Shown: one piece after another, positions 1 to 6,980 of the stretch
How the letters are laid out: each line of letters opens with the position of its first letter
How positions within the stretch are numbered: position 1 is the first letter of the stretch
From: Limosilactobacillus caecicola
GTDB taxonomy: Bacteria > Bacillota > Bacilli > Lactobacillales > Lactobacillaceae
NCBI RefSeq assembly: GCF_943192935.1
Contig: NZ_CALPCI010000005.1
Span: forward strand, 33,639-97,638
Reading direction: 5' to 3'
DNA length: 64,000 nt
Program-made: the position numbers and the translations under genes
The notes under the pieces: model-generated
Databases searched by the model: none
Seen by the model: the letters and a program-made list of their open reading frames with translations, nothing else
Told to the model about the DNA's origin: nothing

Positions 1-1
1 A

Positions 2-1234
2 ATGACGGCCTCGCAGATGGAACCGGTAGAATTAGAAAAATTAATCGACGAAAAGCGTAAGCAACTCGAAGAAACGAAATCGTCACTTGATAAAGAGAGT
101 GCCTCGTTGGAATCTCTCAATATTGAGCTTCAAGCTTTACAAGTCCGTTTGGCCGAAGCTAAAAAGGACTTGGTTTCAGTGGACGAAGAGGTTCAATTAG
201 AAAGCTATGGTCTATATAAGCCCAGATATGATTTCACTAATTCCGCTGTATTTAAAGAACGTCTACAACAGGTTCGACAAGAACAAAAGCAAATGATTAA
301 AGACGGTACAGCAGGCTTGGTATTTCGTCCAATGTTACTAGATAACTCAAAGTCTAAAGGCCGTGCAATGCAAAGTAAAAATATTAAACAATTGGTTCGG
401 TCGTTTAATGTTGAATGTGAAGCTGCTGTGAACAAGGTTACTAAGGCAAACATTGAATCTATTGAGAAACGTATCAACCGTTCGTTTGACCAATTAAACA
501 GGCTTAACGAACCCAACGGTGTACGCCTTACTGATGATTACAGAGATAGCAAGCTTGACGAAGCTCATATTGCGCTTGAATATGCCTTGAAGAAAGAAGA
601 AGAAAAGGATATTCTCCGCGAACAACGTGAACGTGAGCGTGAAGAAAAACAACTTCAACGTGAATTGGCAGCTGAACGAAAAAAATACGAAAAAGACGAA
701 CAGCACTTTATTAAAGCTGAAAGCGAAGTCCAACAAAAGATATCCGAAGCTTCTGATGATGAAGAGATTAACAGTCTTAAATCACAATTGGCTGAGCTAC
801 AACAAAAACTTGCAGAAATTCAGGAACATAAAGAAAAACTTGATCATCGTGAAGAGAACCCCACTGCTGGGTATGTTTACATCATTTCAAATATTGGGGC
901 GTTTGGTGAGAATGTGTTTAAAATCGGTGTTACCCGTCGATTGGACCCGATGGACCGAATCCATGAATTAGGTAGCGCTTCTGTACCATTTCCCTTTGAC
1001 GTGCACGCTTTAATATTCAGTGATGATGCTTTTAAACTTGAAGCTTCTCTGCACGAGCACTTCGCCAAGGACCGGGTAAATCAAGTTAACAAACGTAAAG
1101 AATATTTCAACATTACCATTAGCGATATTAAACAAGCCCTAGAGAAATACAAAGATCTTACATTTGACTTCAACGAATATCCAATTGCTGAAGAATATAG
1201 AGATTCTCAAAAAATTATTGAAAGCATGTCATAA
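2..1234 (+). CDS. DUF4041/T5orf172 (GIY-YIG-like) coiled-coil phage protein, possibly 5'-partial
   Basis: 410 codons starting at the second base of the window, so the true start may lie outside. Residues about 10-65 and 195-280 are charged heptad-rich coiled coil. The C-terminal part (from about residue 285, beginning GYVYIISN and including FKIGVTRR, an LH-x-H motif and KEYFNI) matches the T5orf172/MUG113 pattern, a relative of the GIY-YIG nuclease fold. The middle resembles DUF4041, usually fused to it. Such proteins are common accessory genes near the immunity region of lactobacillus prophages. A nuclease role is inferred from fold only; biological function is unknown. Confidence 0.8.
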   Translation: MTASQMEPVELEKLIDEKRKQLEETKSSLDKESASLESLNIELQALQVRLAEAKKDLVSVDEEVQLESYGLYKPRYDFTNSAVFKERLQQVRQEQKQMIKDGTAGLVFRPMLLDNSKSKGRAMQSKNIKQLVRSFNVECEAAVNKVTKANIESIEKRINRSFDQLNRLNEPNGVRLTDDYRDSKLDEAHIALEYALKKEEEKDILREQREREREEKQLQRELAAERKKYEKDEQHFIKAESEVQQKISEASDDEEINSLKSQLAELQQKLAEIQEHKEKLDHREENPTAGYVYIISNIGAFGENVFKIGVTRRLDPMDRIHELGSASVPFPFDVHALIFSDDAFKLEASLHEHFAKDRVNQVNKRKEYFNITISDIKQALEKYKDLTFDFNEYPIAEEYRDSQKIIESMS

Positions 1235-1254
1235 CTAAAAAAGCCCGCCCCCTG

Positions 1255-1627
1255 CTTGCCGTGTTGATACTCGGATCGTTTGTATGAACAATCGTTGGCA
1301 CCGTCCACAAGCAATGGCATTTCAATTAGCTCACGAGTTATCTCATATTATTAATGGTGAACAAGAAGATTTATGCTTCTACACGGCTTCTTTCACCGGG
1401 AAAGCTTCGGTAGAATTATAAAGCAAATATTGGAGCGGTTAAGTTGCTGGTACCGTCCTACTGCGCTGAGGTGGAAAAAGAGATTATCAACTTAAACGAT
1501 TTTAAAAGCACTTACCTAATTCCAAAGTATTTAGATCCTGTAGTGAGAGAACAGATTGCTAGGTATTACATCAGATAAAGATGAAATAATATCGATTCGT
1601 CCAAATACTGATGACGTTAAAAGCTGA
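1255..1627 (+). pseudogene. Decayed ImmA/IrrE-family metallopeptidase
   Basis: Conceptual translation from about 1257 gives a zinc metallopeptidase core with HELSH (HExxH) at about 1329-1343, followed by typical ImmA sequence until a stop at 1417-1419. A +1 shift restores family-like sequence (ANIGAVKLL...) to a stop at 1576-1578, and a further shift restores an ImmA-like tail ending DDVKS at 1627. The N-terminal part is missing. ImmA proteases cleave phage or ICE repressors to induce excision, so loss suggests a defective or rearranged immunity region. The frameshifts are seen directly; the family call rests on HExxH plus the flanking pattern. Confidence 0.75.
1610..1626 (+). repeat. Direct repeat copy 1 (ImmA 3'-end scar)
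   Basis: GATGACGTTAAAAGCTG recurs with one mismatch at 2288-2304. Both copies encode DD(V/I)KS at the end of an ImmA-like reading frame and both precede a Shine-Dalgarno sequence, so the DUF5067 lipoprotein gene sits between two copies of the same gene tail. Confidence 0.7.
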
Positions 1628-1647
1628 ATTATTGGGAGGATGTCCTC

Positions 1648-2211
1648 ATGAAAAAAACAATTACAGTTGCAGTTGCTTTACTAACTGCTCTTTCGCTCTC
1701 TGCGTGTGGAGGTAAAAACGCAAATAGTAAATCTGGTTCCTCAAGTAGCACGGAAAATGCATCATCTGTAAAGCCGTCCGATCAAGCGTCTAATCGAACA
1801 TGGACTTATAAGAATAATGTCTTTGATGCTGGCGTTGAAACATATAAGTTTACAAAAGCTGAAGTTAGAGATTCGGCAGAAGATGGCAAAAAAGTATTGG
1901 TTCTTTATTGTGACATTACTAATAACTCCAAAAAAGAGCAAGATCCTTCAAACGTTTATATGGTAGTTCACGCTTATCAAAAGAATGATACCTCAGATGT
2001 TCAATTAGATCCGGGCGAACAAACTAAGCTTGATGCAAATGGTAATGACCCTCTTCAAGAACAAGAAGACAACTTACATAACAACCTTTTGCCGGGAAAA
2101 ACAACAAAAGCTGTAATGATGTTTACTTTGAACAACGACAAGCCAGTCCAAGTTAGATTCCAAAATTCTAACTTTGATACGATTGGAACGAAGACATATA
2201 AAGTTAAGTAA
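1648..2211 (+). CDS. DUF5067-family lipoprotein of prophage
   Basis: 187 aa. An N-terminal lipoprotein signal (MKK, hydrophobic stretch, lipobox LSAC with Cys20) is followed by a Ser/Asn-rich linker (about 21-55) and an immunoglobulin-like DUF4352/DUF5067-type domain (about 58-187; e.g. VLVLYCDITNNSKKEQDP). Strong Shine-Dalgarno GGGAGGA lies just upstream. Such lipoproteins are frequent in lysogeny modules of lactobacillus prophages beside ImmA and are expected to be displayed on the lysogen surface. Superinfection exclusion is a plausible but unproven role. The family call is from pattern recognition. Confidence 0.85.
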   Translation: MKKTITVAVALLTALSLSACGGKNANSKSGSSSSTENASSVKPSDQASNRTWTYKNNVFDAGVETYKFTKAEVRDSAEDGKKVLVLYCDITNNSKKEQDPSNVYMVVHAYQKNDTSDVQLDPGEQTKLDANGNDPLQEQEDNLHNNLLPGKTTKAVMMFTLNNDKPVQVRFQNSNFDTIGTKTYKVK

Positions 2212-2218
2212 AATAAAA

Positions 2219-2263
2219 AAAGCACCATTAACCACCGCGACTAAATTTAGGTTAATGATGCTT
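2219..2263 (-). terminator. Hairpin, terminator read on the minus strand
   Basis: AAGCACCATTAACC pairs with GGTTAATGATGCTT with one mismatch. The T-tract follows only when read leftward (AAATAAAAAAA on the plus strand precedes it), so it would act mainly on leftward transcripts. Confidence 0.5.
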
Positions 2264-2287
2264 AGAAAATAAATGTGTCTAAAACCT

Positions 2288-2304
2288 GATGACATTAAAA
2301 GCTG
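2288..2304 (+). repeat. Direct repeat copy 2 (ImmA 3'-end scar)
   Basis: GATGACATTAAAAGCTG, 16/17 identical to 1610-1626. A short in-frame remnant here reads LKPDDIKSWKN then stop, like the tail of an ImmA protein, although no ImmA body precedes it. Confidence 0.65.
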
Positions 2305-2331
2305 GAAAAATTAGGAGGTTAACTATAAATA

Positions 2332-2718
2332 ATGTTTAATATTGACCTGTTAGTGTCCAATTTATTATCTATTGTGAAAAATATAATTGTATTCATCTTC
2401 GTAATTTTAGTGATAATAGCCCCTTTATTTCGTTTAATAATCGGATTCCTAAAAGACTGGTTTACTCCAAAAAGTAAAATATATCATAAAATTCATATTA
2501 ATAATAGAAGTCTTACATTAAAACAAACATATGAAATCAGCGAGCAAAAATTGTTAAATTATATTAAAAATAACTTAGCACAAGGAAAATGCGTATATTT
2601 TGAAGGTGGTAGTAAACTAGTAGTTTCTGCTTGTTTTAAAAATAATAAACCATTGGTTGACAAAATTTTTAAATGGGATCAAATAACCTACACTATCCAA
2701 TTCAAGTCAATAATCTAA
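2332..2718 (+). CDS. Uncharacterised single-pass membrane protein of prophage
   Basis: 128 aa. A strong transmembrane segment spans about residues 12-40 (IIVFIFVILVIIAPLFRLII), followed by a basic soluble tail. SD AGGAGG at 2313-2318 lies 13 bp before the ATG. No catalytic motif or known family recognised. Codon use and AT content match the surrounding prophage cargo. It follows the second immA-tail scar, so like the lipoprotein before it, it may be a moron exchanged among lysogeny modules. Function unknown; the coding call rests on length, RBS and the clear membrane segment. Confidence 0.7.
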   Translation: MFNIDLLVSNLLSIVKNIIVFIFVILVIIAPLFRLIIGFLKDWFTPKSKIYHKIHINNRSLTLKQTYEISEQKLLNYIKNNLAQGKCVYFEGGSKLVVSACFKNNKPLVDKIFKWDQITYTIQFKSII

Positions 2719-2895
2719 TTAAGAGATTTCATAGGAATGAACAATAGTATGCAGATAATACAAGATTAAATTCGTTCTTTTCAATTCTAAATACAATGAT
2801 TGACTACCTAAACTTAAAATAGTAATATGAATACAACGGATTAACGGTATGACCGTTAACTGACGGAGGCCTTGAGCCAAAGTCAGGTATCTATT

Positions 2896-2932
2896 AAAAG
2901 AGTCAATCATTAAGTTGATTGGCTCTTTTTTT
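2896..2932 (+). terminator. Rho-independent terminator
   Basis: AAAAGAGTCAATCA / TGATTGGCTCTTTTT stem of about 14 bp with one G-U pair and a T-run. It closes the transcript of the membrane-protein gene and isolates the leader-RNA/PBECR4 cassette. The stretch 2719-2895 shows no gene. Confidence 0.8.
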
Positions 2933-2962
2933 ATTGAAAGAAAAAAGCCCGCTCCCTGCTGT

Positions 2963-2979
2963 AACAGAGAACGGACTAA
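2963..2979 (+). repeat. 17-bp direct repeat, left copy
   Basis: AACAGAGAACGGACTAA is repeated exactly at 3816-3832. Together the copies bracket the promoter, leader RNA and PBECR4 gene. The preceding bases AAAAAAGCCCGCTCCCTGCT also resemble 1236-1256. Confidence 0.85.
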
Positions 2980-3045
2980 TATTACCGATTATTATCAAAG
3001 TTGTTTAACCCCCTTAAAAACATTTTAAAGAATTAATAAGAATTA

Positions 3046-3073
3046 TTGACCTCTTCGTTTAGCGTGTTATGAT
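3046..3073 (+). promoter_or_regulatory. Sigma-A promoter of the leader RNA/PBECR4 unit
   Basis: TTGACC (3046-3051), a 16-bp spacer, then TATGAT (3068-3073). Predicted start of transcription is about 3080, which places a structured RNA of about 145 nt ahead of the coding region. Confidence 0.75.
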
Positions 3074-3079
3074 TAATAC

Positions 3080-3226
3080 TGAAAACAGCCCAATTAGCTT
3101 GTTGCTGTAGTTGTGGAACGCTATAGTGCCTGGCAGAGGCTTAATATCTGACCGCTAGTCCCGACGGGAGACGTCTTCCCGTCCGTTCCAAAGAGGTTGC
3201 TAACTTTTGTTAGTAACCTCTTTATT
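3080..3226 (+). ncRNA. Structured leader/small RNA with strong terminator upstream of PBECR4 gene
   Basis: Visible helices: ACAGC 3085-3089 with GCTGT 3104-3108; a long-range closing helix TGGAACG 3114-3120 with CGTTCCA 3184-3190; inside it GACGGGA 3163-3169 with TCCCGTC 3177-3183 and a small CAGA/TCTG hairpin (3134-3150). Directly after comes a 15-bp terminator stem (3190-3204 with 3209-3223) and a T-tract. Most transcripts should stop before the gene, so this is either an attenuator or a free small RNA with partial read-through. The layout (promoter, RNA, terminator, toxin-like gene) is that of type III toxin-antitoxin loci, but I see no tandem repeats as in ToxI. Identity unknown. Confidence 0.65.
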
Positions 3227-3242
3227 TTTTTAGGAGAAACCT

Positions 3243-3797
3243 ATGGAATACTACCAAGTTAAAAGTTCACTTGATATTAATTATCAAAAAATATTAAATG
3301 ATTATCGCCGATGGTTTGCAACCAGACAAATTGTCTTAACCACAAACTATAAATTGCTTGACAAATTTACGGTCGTTTTTAGTGAAAGCGATCTTCCTCA
3401 CTTAATGGGTTGGGAAAAAGTCGTAAGCAAAAAGGCATACGCCAGAAACATTCTGCATCTGGTAGATAATAAAATGCTTACTTATACAAATTCACGACAT
3501 CACCATCGTTTCAAAGACATTAAAAATCGATTACTAAATTATAATTTTCTCCATGAAATATTTTGGAAACACGATCCAGATATATGCGTGATGACTTCAA
3601 ATATGAAACCTAACCCCTTACGACTCGACATTGTTTTCACTAAAAACACTAGTCCCCGTGAGATAGTAGTCTTAGGTTTGCGGCGTAAAAAACACATGGA
3701 AAGTTTTGTACCCACTACACTTCATACGGAGTCCGCAAAGAATAACCGTTATTTACTAAGACGCAAGACACACATCACGTCATTTCGTTGGCAATAA
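3243..3797 (+). CDS. PBECR4 (BECR nuclease-fold) domain protein
   Basis: 184 aa; SD AGGAG 6 bp before the ATG. Residues about 40-150 read like the phage PBECR4 family (Barnase-EndoU-ColicinE5/D-RelE fold): FSESDLPHLMGW, a Lys/His-rich helix, RLLNYNFLHEIF, MKPNPLRLDIVF and VVLGLRRKK. The tail holds a family-like FVPTTLH and THITSF. Known members of this fold are metal-independent RNases; activity here is inferred. It is a single-domain protein lying just upstream of the integrase and behind a terminator-bearing leader RNA, a typical place for a moron toxin or defence gene. No antitoxin protein gene is adjacent. An RNA antitoxin is my hypothesis. Confidence 0.75.
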   Translation: MEYYQVKSSLDINYQKILNDYRRWFATRQIVLTTNYKLLDKFTVVFSESDLPHLMGWEKVVSKKAYARNILHLVDNKMLTYTNSRHHHRFKDIKNRLLNYNFLHEIFWKHDPDICVMTSNMKPNPLRLDIVFTKNTSPREIVVLGLRRKKHMESFVPTTLHTESAKNNRYLLRRKTHITSFRWQ

Positions 3798-3815
3798 AAA
3801 TTCATCCCCTGCGGC

Positions 3816-3832
3816 AACAGAGAACGGACTAA
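3816..3832 (+). repeat. 17-bp direct repeat, right copy
   Basis: Exact copy of 2963-2979 (AACAGAGAACGGACTAA), located between the PBECR4 stop codon and the integrase promoter region. Confidence 0.85.
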
Positions 3833-3860
3833 GAGTTGAATTCTAAACCACTCAACTCTT
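3833..3860 (+). promoter_or_regulatory. Inverted repeat in the integrase promoter region
   Basis: AGAGTTGA and TCAACTCT form an inverted repeat about 30 bp upstream of the integrase start, followed by an AT-rich TATAAC box. It could be an operator or the 5' hairpin of the int mRNA. No regulator is identified. Confidence 0.4.
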
Positions 3861-3887
3861 CAATTATAACAGATTGGAGGTACTCTT

Positions 3888-5015
3888 ATGGCAAGAATCG
3901 TTAGAAAACCAAATGGTAAGTGGTTAATTGAAACTTCTTGGTATGACGGAAATGGAAAACGCCGTTATAAAAGTAAAGGTGGCTTTGCCACTAAACAAGC
4001 TGCCAGACAATATGCCGCCGAACTAGATTCTAAGAAATATCAGGGTGAAATCACTGATGATGATCCTAGCTTTGCGGAATATTTTATGATGTGGTTTGAA
4101 ACCTACAAAGAAAATTCCGTAGCCTTGACCACTAAAAAACGATACTTAAACGATTACAAGTTCATCGCTGATTACTTCCGCAATCGTAAACTATCAAGCA
4201 TTACCAGATTTCAATATCAAACGTTTCTGAATGCCTTCGGTAAAAATCATGCGCCGTCAACAGTTAGGAAATTTAATGGTGTAGTACGTGAGTGTGTAAA
4301 AAATGCCATTGTAGATAATCTAATCAATAAAGATTTTACGATCGGTGTTAAATTGGGCGGAGATGAAAGCCGTTCTCTCCACGTCGAATACTTGAATATT
4401 GCCGAGATCAACACCTTAGTTAAATACCTCAAAAATGGTCGTCAGCCACGTTATACAAGCCGCTATATGATTCTTACTGCAATCTATACAGGAATGCGTC
4501 TCGGTGAGATTATGGCCCTTACGTGGCACGATGTGAACTTTAACTTTAAAACCATCACTATCAATAAGTCATGGAACTACGTTGGCGGCGGTGGCTTTAA
4601 GAAAACTAAAACGCCATCTTCAATCAGGACAATTAGAATTAATGATTCGCTGCTACGATTACTAGCTGAATTAAAGGACAATCATCAGGATATGGTGTTC
4701 ATGAACGCCAACAATCAAATTCCTTCTTCAAATGCTGTTAATACCCTACTGCGAAAATCATTGGCAGCTTGCGATATGTCAAAACAAGACTTTCACTTCC
4801 ATAGCCTGCGTCACTCTCACGTGGCATACTTGCTAGCCAACGGCATACCTTTATATGCAATTAGTAAACGCCTTGGGCATTCAAATACAACAATTACCGC
4901 AAATAAATATGCTTATTTGATTGATGAATTCAAAGCTCGTTCTGATGAAATGATCGAGAATTCGCTCAACAAAATTGATGATAAAAATCAAGTTGGCGGA
5001 CTAACGGCGGACTAA
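3888..5015 (+). CDS. int: Prophage tyrosine recombinase (integrase)
   Basis: 375 aa, full length for the Tn916/lactobacillus phage integrase class. Residues 1-55 are an AP2-like arm-binding domain (GKWLIETSWYDGNGKR), about 60-155 a SAM-like core-binding domain and about 170-355 the catalytic domain. Catalytic residues visible: R204 (TGMRLGE), K239/K241, H305-x-x-R308, H331 (LGHS) and nucleophile Y341. SD GGAGGT precedes the ATG. Its stop lies 45 bp from the 3' end of tRNA-Arg(UCU), the usual position for an integrase next to its attachment site. It catalyses integration and, with an excisionase not seen here, excision. Confidence 0.97.
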   Translation: MARIVRKPNGKWLIETSWYDGNGKRRYKSKGGFATKQAARQYAAELDSKKYQGEITDDDPSFAEYFMMWFETYKENSVALTTKKRYLNDYKFIADYFRNRKLSSITRFQYQTFLNAFGKNHAPSTVRKFNGVVRECVKNAIVDNLINKDFTIGVKLGGDESRSLHVEYLNIAEINTLVKYLKNGRQPRYTSRYMILTAIYTGMRLGEIMALTWHDVNFNFKTITINKSWNYVGGGGFKKTKTPSSIRTIRINDSLLRLLAELKDNHQDMVFMNANNQIPSSNAVNTLLRKSLAACDMSKQDFHFHSLRHSHVAYLLANGIPLYAISKRLGHSNTTITANKYAYLIDEFKARSDEMIENSLNKIDDKNQVGGLTAD

Positions 5016-5048
5016 AATAAAAGAACCCCTGATATATCAAGGGTTCTA
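5016..5048 (-). terminator. Terminator of tRNA-Arg (also ends int)
   Basis: AGAACCC...TGATATATCA...GGGTTCT hairpin. On the minus strand it is followed by TTTTATTTTAG, so it terminates the tRNA transcript; it also lies 5 bp after the integrase stop. Confidence 0.8.
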
Positions 5049-5060
5049 GAGTGATTTAAA

Positions 5061-5134
5061 TGAGAAGAGTGGGAATCGAACCCACAACCTTCGGTTTAGA
5101 AGACCGATGCTCTATCCAGTTGAGCTATCCTCCC
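5061..5134 (-). tRNA. tRNA-Arg(UCU); likely prophage attachment site
   Basis: Read on the minus strand: acceptor GGGAGGA pairs with TCTTCTC (some G-U), D-arm AGCTCAACTGGATAGAGC, anticodon loop CTTCTAA giving anticodon UCU, T-arm GTGGG-TTCGATT-CCCAC, discriminator A, no encoded CCA. 74 nt. The integrase lies beyond its 3' end, so the 3' half is the expected att core. Confidence 0.95.
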
Positions 5135-5292
5135 AAGCACTTCCAAATATACTGATTTTCGGTAAATTTGTCAATTCCCTGTTGAATTTAGTCCGACAAA
5201 GTTTAACTTGTTTAAGAAACGTTAAAAATAGACAGACTTTGTTACAAAATAATTGCATTTGCAATCTTTCCGACAATAATAGGAGTTAGACG

Positions 5293-5445
5293 ATGTTATT
5301 TGGGGGTGTACTAATGTTACCATTAATTGTGATCATATTAATTCTTTCATTATCCGCCGTAGCGCAATTCAAATTTTCTGGGATGCCCACAACGGAGCAC
5401 TCCCGGGGAAAACACGCTGCTAGCGTTGATTCTCATAAAGCATAG
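5293..5445 (+). CDS. Small membrane protein, unknown
   Basis: 50 codons with SD AGGAG 7 bp upstream of ATG 5293. Residues about 5-24 form one hydrophobic helix (VLMLPLIVIILILSLSAVA) followed by a hydrophilic tail. No family recognised. It is the first gene on the core side of tRNA-Arg, reads away from the tRNA and ends at a bidirectional hairpin (5476-5513). An internal in-frame ATG at 5314 would give a 43-residue product. Support is the RBS, the membrane segment and the fitting terminator; no homologue known to me. Confidence 0.5.
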   Translation: MLFGGVLMLPLIVIILILSLSAVAQFKFSGMPTTEHSRGKHAASVDSHKA

Positions 5446-5475
5446 CCAATCTTTTTCTTTTATCTTATCAACAGG

Positions 5476-5513
5476 AAAATGACGTTACGAATTATTTCGT
5501 AGCGCCATTTTTC
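5476..5513. terminator. Bidirectional terminator
   Basis: AAAATGACGTTACGAA / TTCGTAGCGCCATTTT, a 14-bp stem with one mismatch and A/T runs on both sides, between the small plus-strand gene and the end of the minus-strand operon 5513-7860. Confidence 0.8.
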
Positions 5514-6037
5514 TATTCTTTGAGATTCTCTTTAATGACTCGTTCGTGCTCTTGCATAATCTCTTCCGGAGTAAGTTGAAGGTCCACCAACCCATCCTTT
5601 AATAAGAGATGCCAGGCATGGCGAAAATCCTCTTGACGGTGCGTGTAAAAGCTCGTAAACAAGAAGTATTTAATGGCGAGGTACTCCTGGTCTAAAGTTG
5701 ATAATTTGGTTGCTCGTTTAGCCGTGAGTAACTGCTGATACTGCTGATCATCCATCACCACAAGGTGGGTCCATTGCTTCCGTGCACTGAAGAGTAAAAA
5801 CCAGTGCACCGTTTGGACAAACCGTTGTAAGAGTTGTTCGTGAGACAATTGCTTGTCATCATCATCCCCCACAATTGAGTAATTAATTGCAGGTTGGTAC
5901 AAGTCTGCCAGTGACTGGTCACAACGAACTACAATTTCTTGCAAATGTGCAGTTGGTCCCATCAATAAATCCCGTTGTTCAATCACTTGGTTGTCAAAGT
6001 AGATAGCGTCCTGCAGTAGTTGGGTAATGTTAAGCAT
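5513..6037 (-). CDS. Uncharacterised protein, third gene of a three-gene operon
   Basis: 174 aa from the ATG at 6037 (MLNITQLLQD), chosen because that ATG overlaps the stop of the preceding gene by 8 bp and a GGAG element lies upstream. A longer reading to 6145 has an unnatural Cys-rich start. Soluble, mostly helical, acidic patch DDDD near residue 57, many Gln/His. No motif, signal or membrane segment seen. The tight overlap implies translational coupling with the two upstream proteins and probably a shared complex. Function unknown. Confidence 0.75.
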   Translation of the reverse strand: MLNITQLLQDAIYFDNQVIEQRDLLMGPTAHLQEIVVRCDQSLADLYQPAINYSIVGDDDDKQLSHEQLLQRFVQTVHWFLLFSARKQWTHLVVMDDQQYQQLLTAKRATKLSTLDQEYLAIKYFLFTSFYTHRQEDFRHAWHLLLKDGLVDLQLTPEEIMQEHERVIKENLKE

Positions 6038-6980
6038 CCGCAGAACTCCCCTCTGGAGCAATCGCCAGTTCAGAGCGAACTGCCAGTGCATCACGATTAT
6101 CCAAGTACCAATCCCGTAACATCTCGTAATGCAGCAACACATCAAAGAATGAATATTGCTGATCTGGATCCGTCACTTGAAACTTCCATTGCTTGCTGTA
6201 ATCATCTGGATCATATGACAAGGTCAATTGAATGTGCCGGTCCAAATTCAACATTGCTCCGTTGTTGTGCGGTAAGCTCAGCAACATAAAGTCAGTATCC
6301 GTTGTCTTCACAAACAACTTATCAATGATCGTCAAATCTAATTCTGGAGCCTGAAGTGGGAAGTCCACGCCATTCGTTGTATTCAAGATGCCGAGGTTAA
6401 CGACAAAATCAAGCTTACTTTCCAAAATTTGTGAAAAATCAATTAGTGACTTAAGGGTTGCTTGAATATCCAGATCACTATAACGATCGATCTCGTTTAC
6501 CATGAAGAAATTGATCAAGGCCCGGTTGCTAAAGTTAATTACTTTTTGGTTCAGGTTGATGTAAAACAATGATTCATGAGTTTCTTCTTCGGTAAAGAAC
6601 GCCCCACCATGATGCGGATCTAATTCAAATTGGAAGTTAACTTCGTCACCGAGGTGCTGGCAGTTCATTGAAAAACGGTGTTCCCGTTCATTTTCATCCA
6701 GCCGCATTCCTTGAATATTGGCTAGATCCATCAGGCGGCCCATAAACAGCAAGTAATAATCTTCTGGATGATAGTGTTGAGGAAACTTCACAAAGGGTGA
6801 AGTTAAATCCAGCATAGTCAGCTTTTGGGTCGCCGTGAGTAGTTCAGCTGGGTCAGCTTTTTCTGACAATTCATTTAACAGTGCTACATATTGTTCACCA
6901 ATCCGGAGTCCCGTCGTCAAAGATTCACTGAGTGCTTGAACTCGTTCGGTCGCAGTCTGCAATACTCGTTCGTTACTCAT
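6030..6980 (-). CDS. Uncharacterised protein, second gene of a three-gene operon
   Basis: 316 aa from ATG 6980 (MSNERVLQ), which overlaps the upstream stop by 8 bp. The first about 60 residues are helical (possible coiled coil). The remainder looks alpha/beta with many aromatic and acidic residues (HYHPEDYYLLFMGRLMDLA; YEMLRDWYLD). No catalytic signature recognised and no signal peptide, so cytoplasmic. It sits between two other unknown proteins with identical 8-bp overlaps, suggesting the three products are made in a fixed ratio. Function unknown. Confidence 0.8.
   Translation of the reverse strand: MSNERVLQTATERVQALSESLTTGLRIGEQYVALLNELSEKADPAELLTATQKLTMLDLTSPFVKFPQHYHPEDYYLLFMGRLMDLANIQGMRLDENEREHRFSMNCQHLGDEVNFQFELDPHHGGAFFTEEETHESLFYINLNQKVINFSNRALINFFMVNEIDRYSDLDIQATLKSLIDFSQILESKLDFVVNLGILNTTNGVDFPLQAPELDLTIIDKLFVKTTDTDFMLLSLPHNNGAMLNLDRHIQLTLSYDPDDYSKQWKFQVTDPDQQYSFFDVLLHYEMLRDWYLDNRDALAVRSELAIAPEGSSADA

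Noticed and set aside
3080..3226. Tandem repeats as in ToxI-type antitoxins
   Set aside because: I looked for repeated 30-40-nt units in the leader and found none; the type III comparison rests on layout only.
6020..6145. Longer N-terminus for the third gene of the 5513-7860 operon, starting MMCCCITRC
   Set aside because: Cys-rich, lies wholly inside the upstream gene and lacks an RBS; the ATG at 6037 gives the same 8-bp overlap as the preceding pair.
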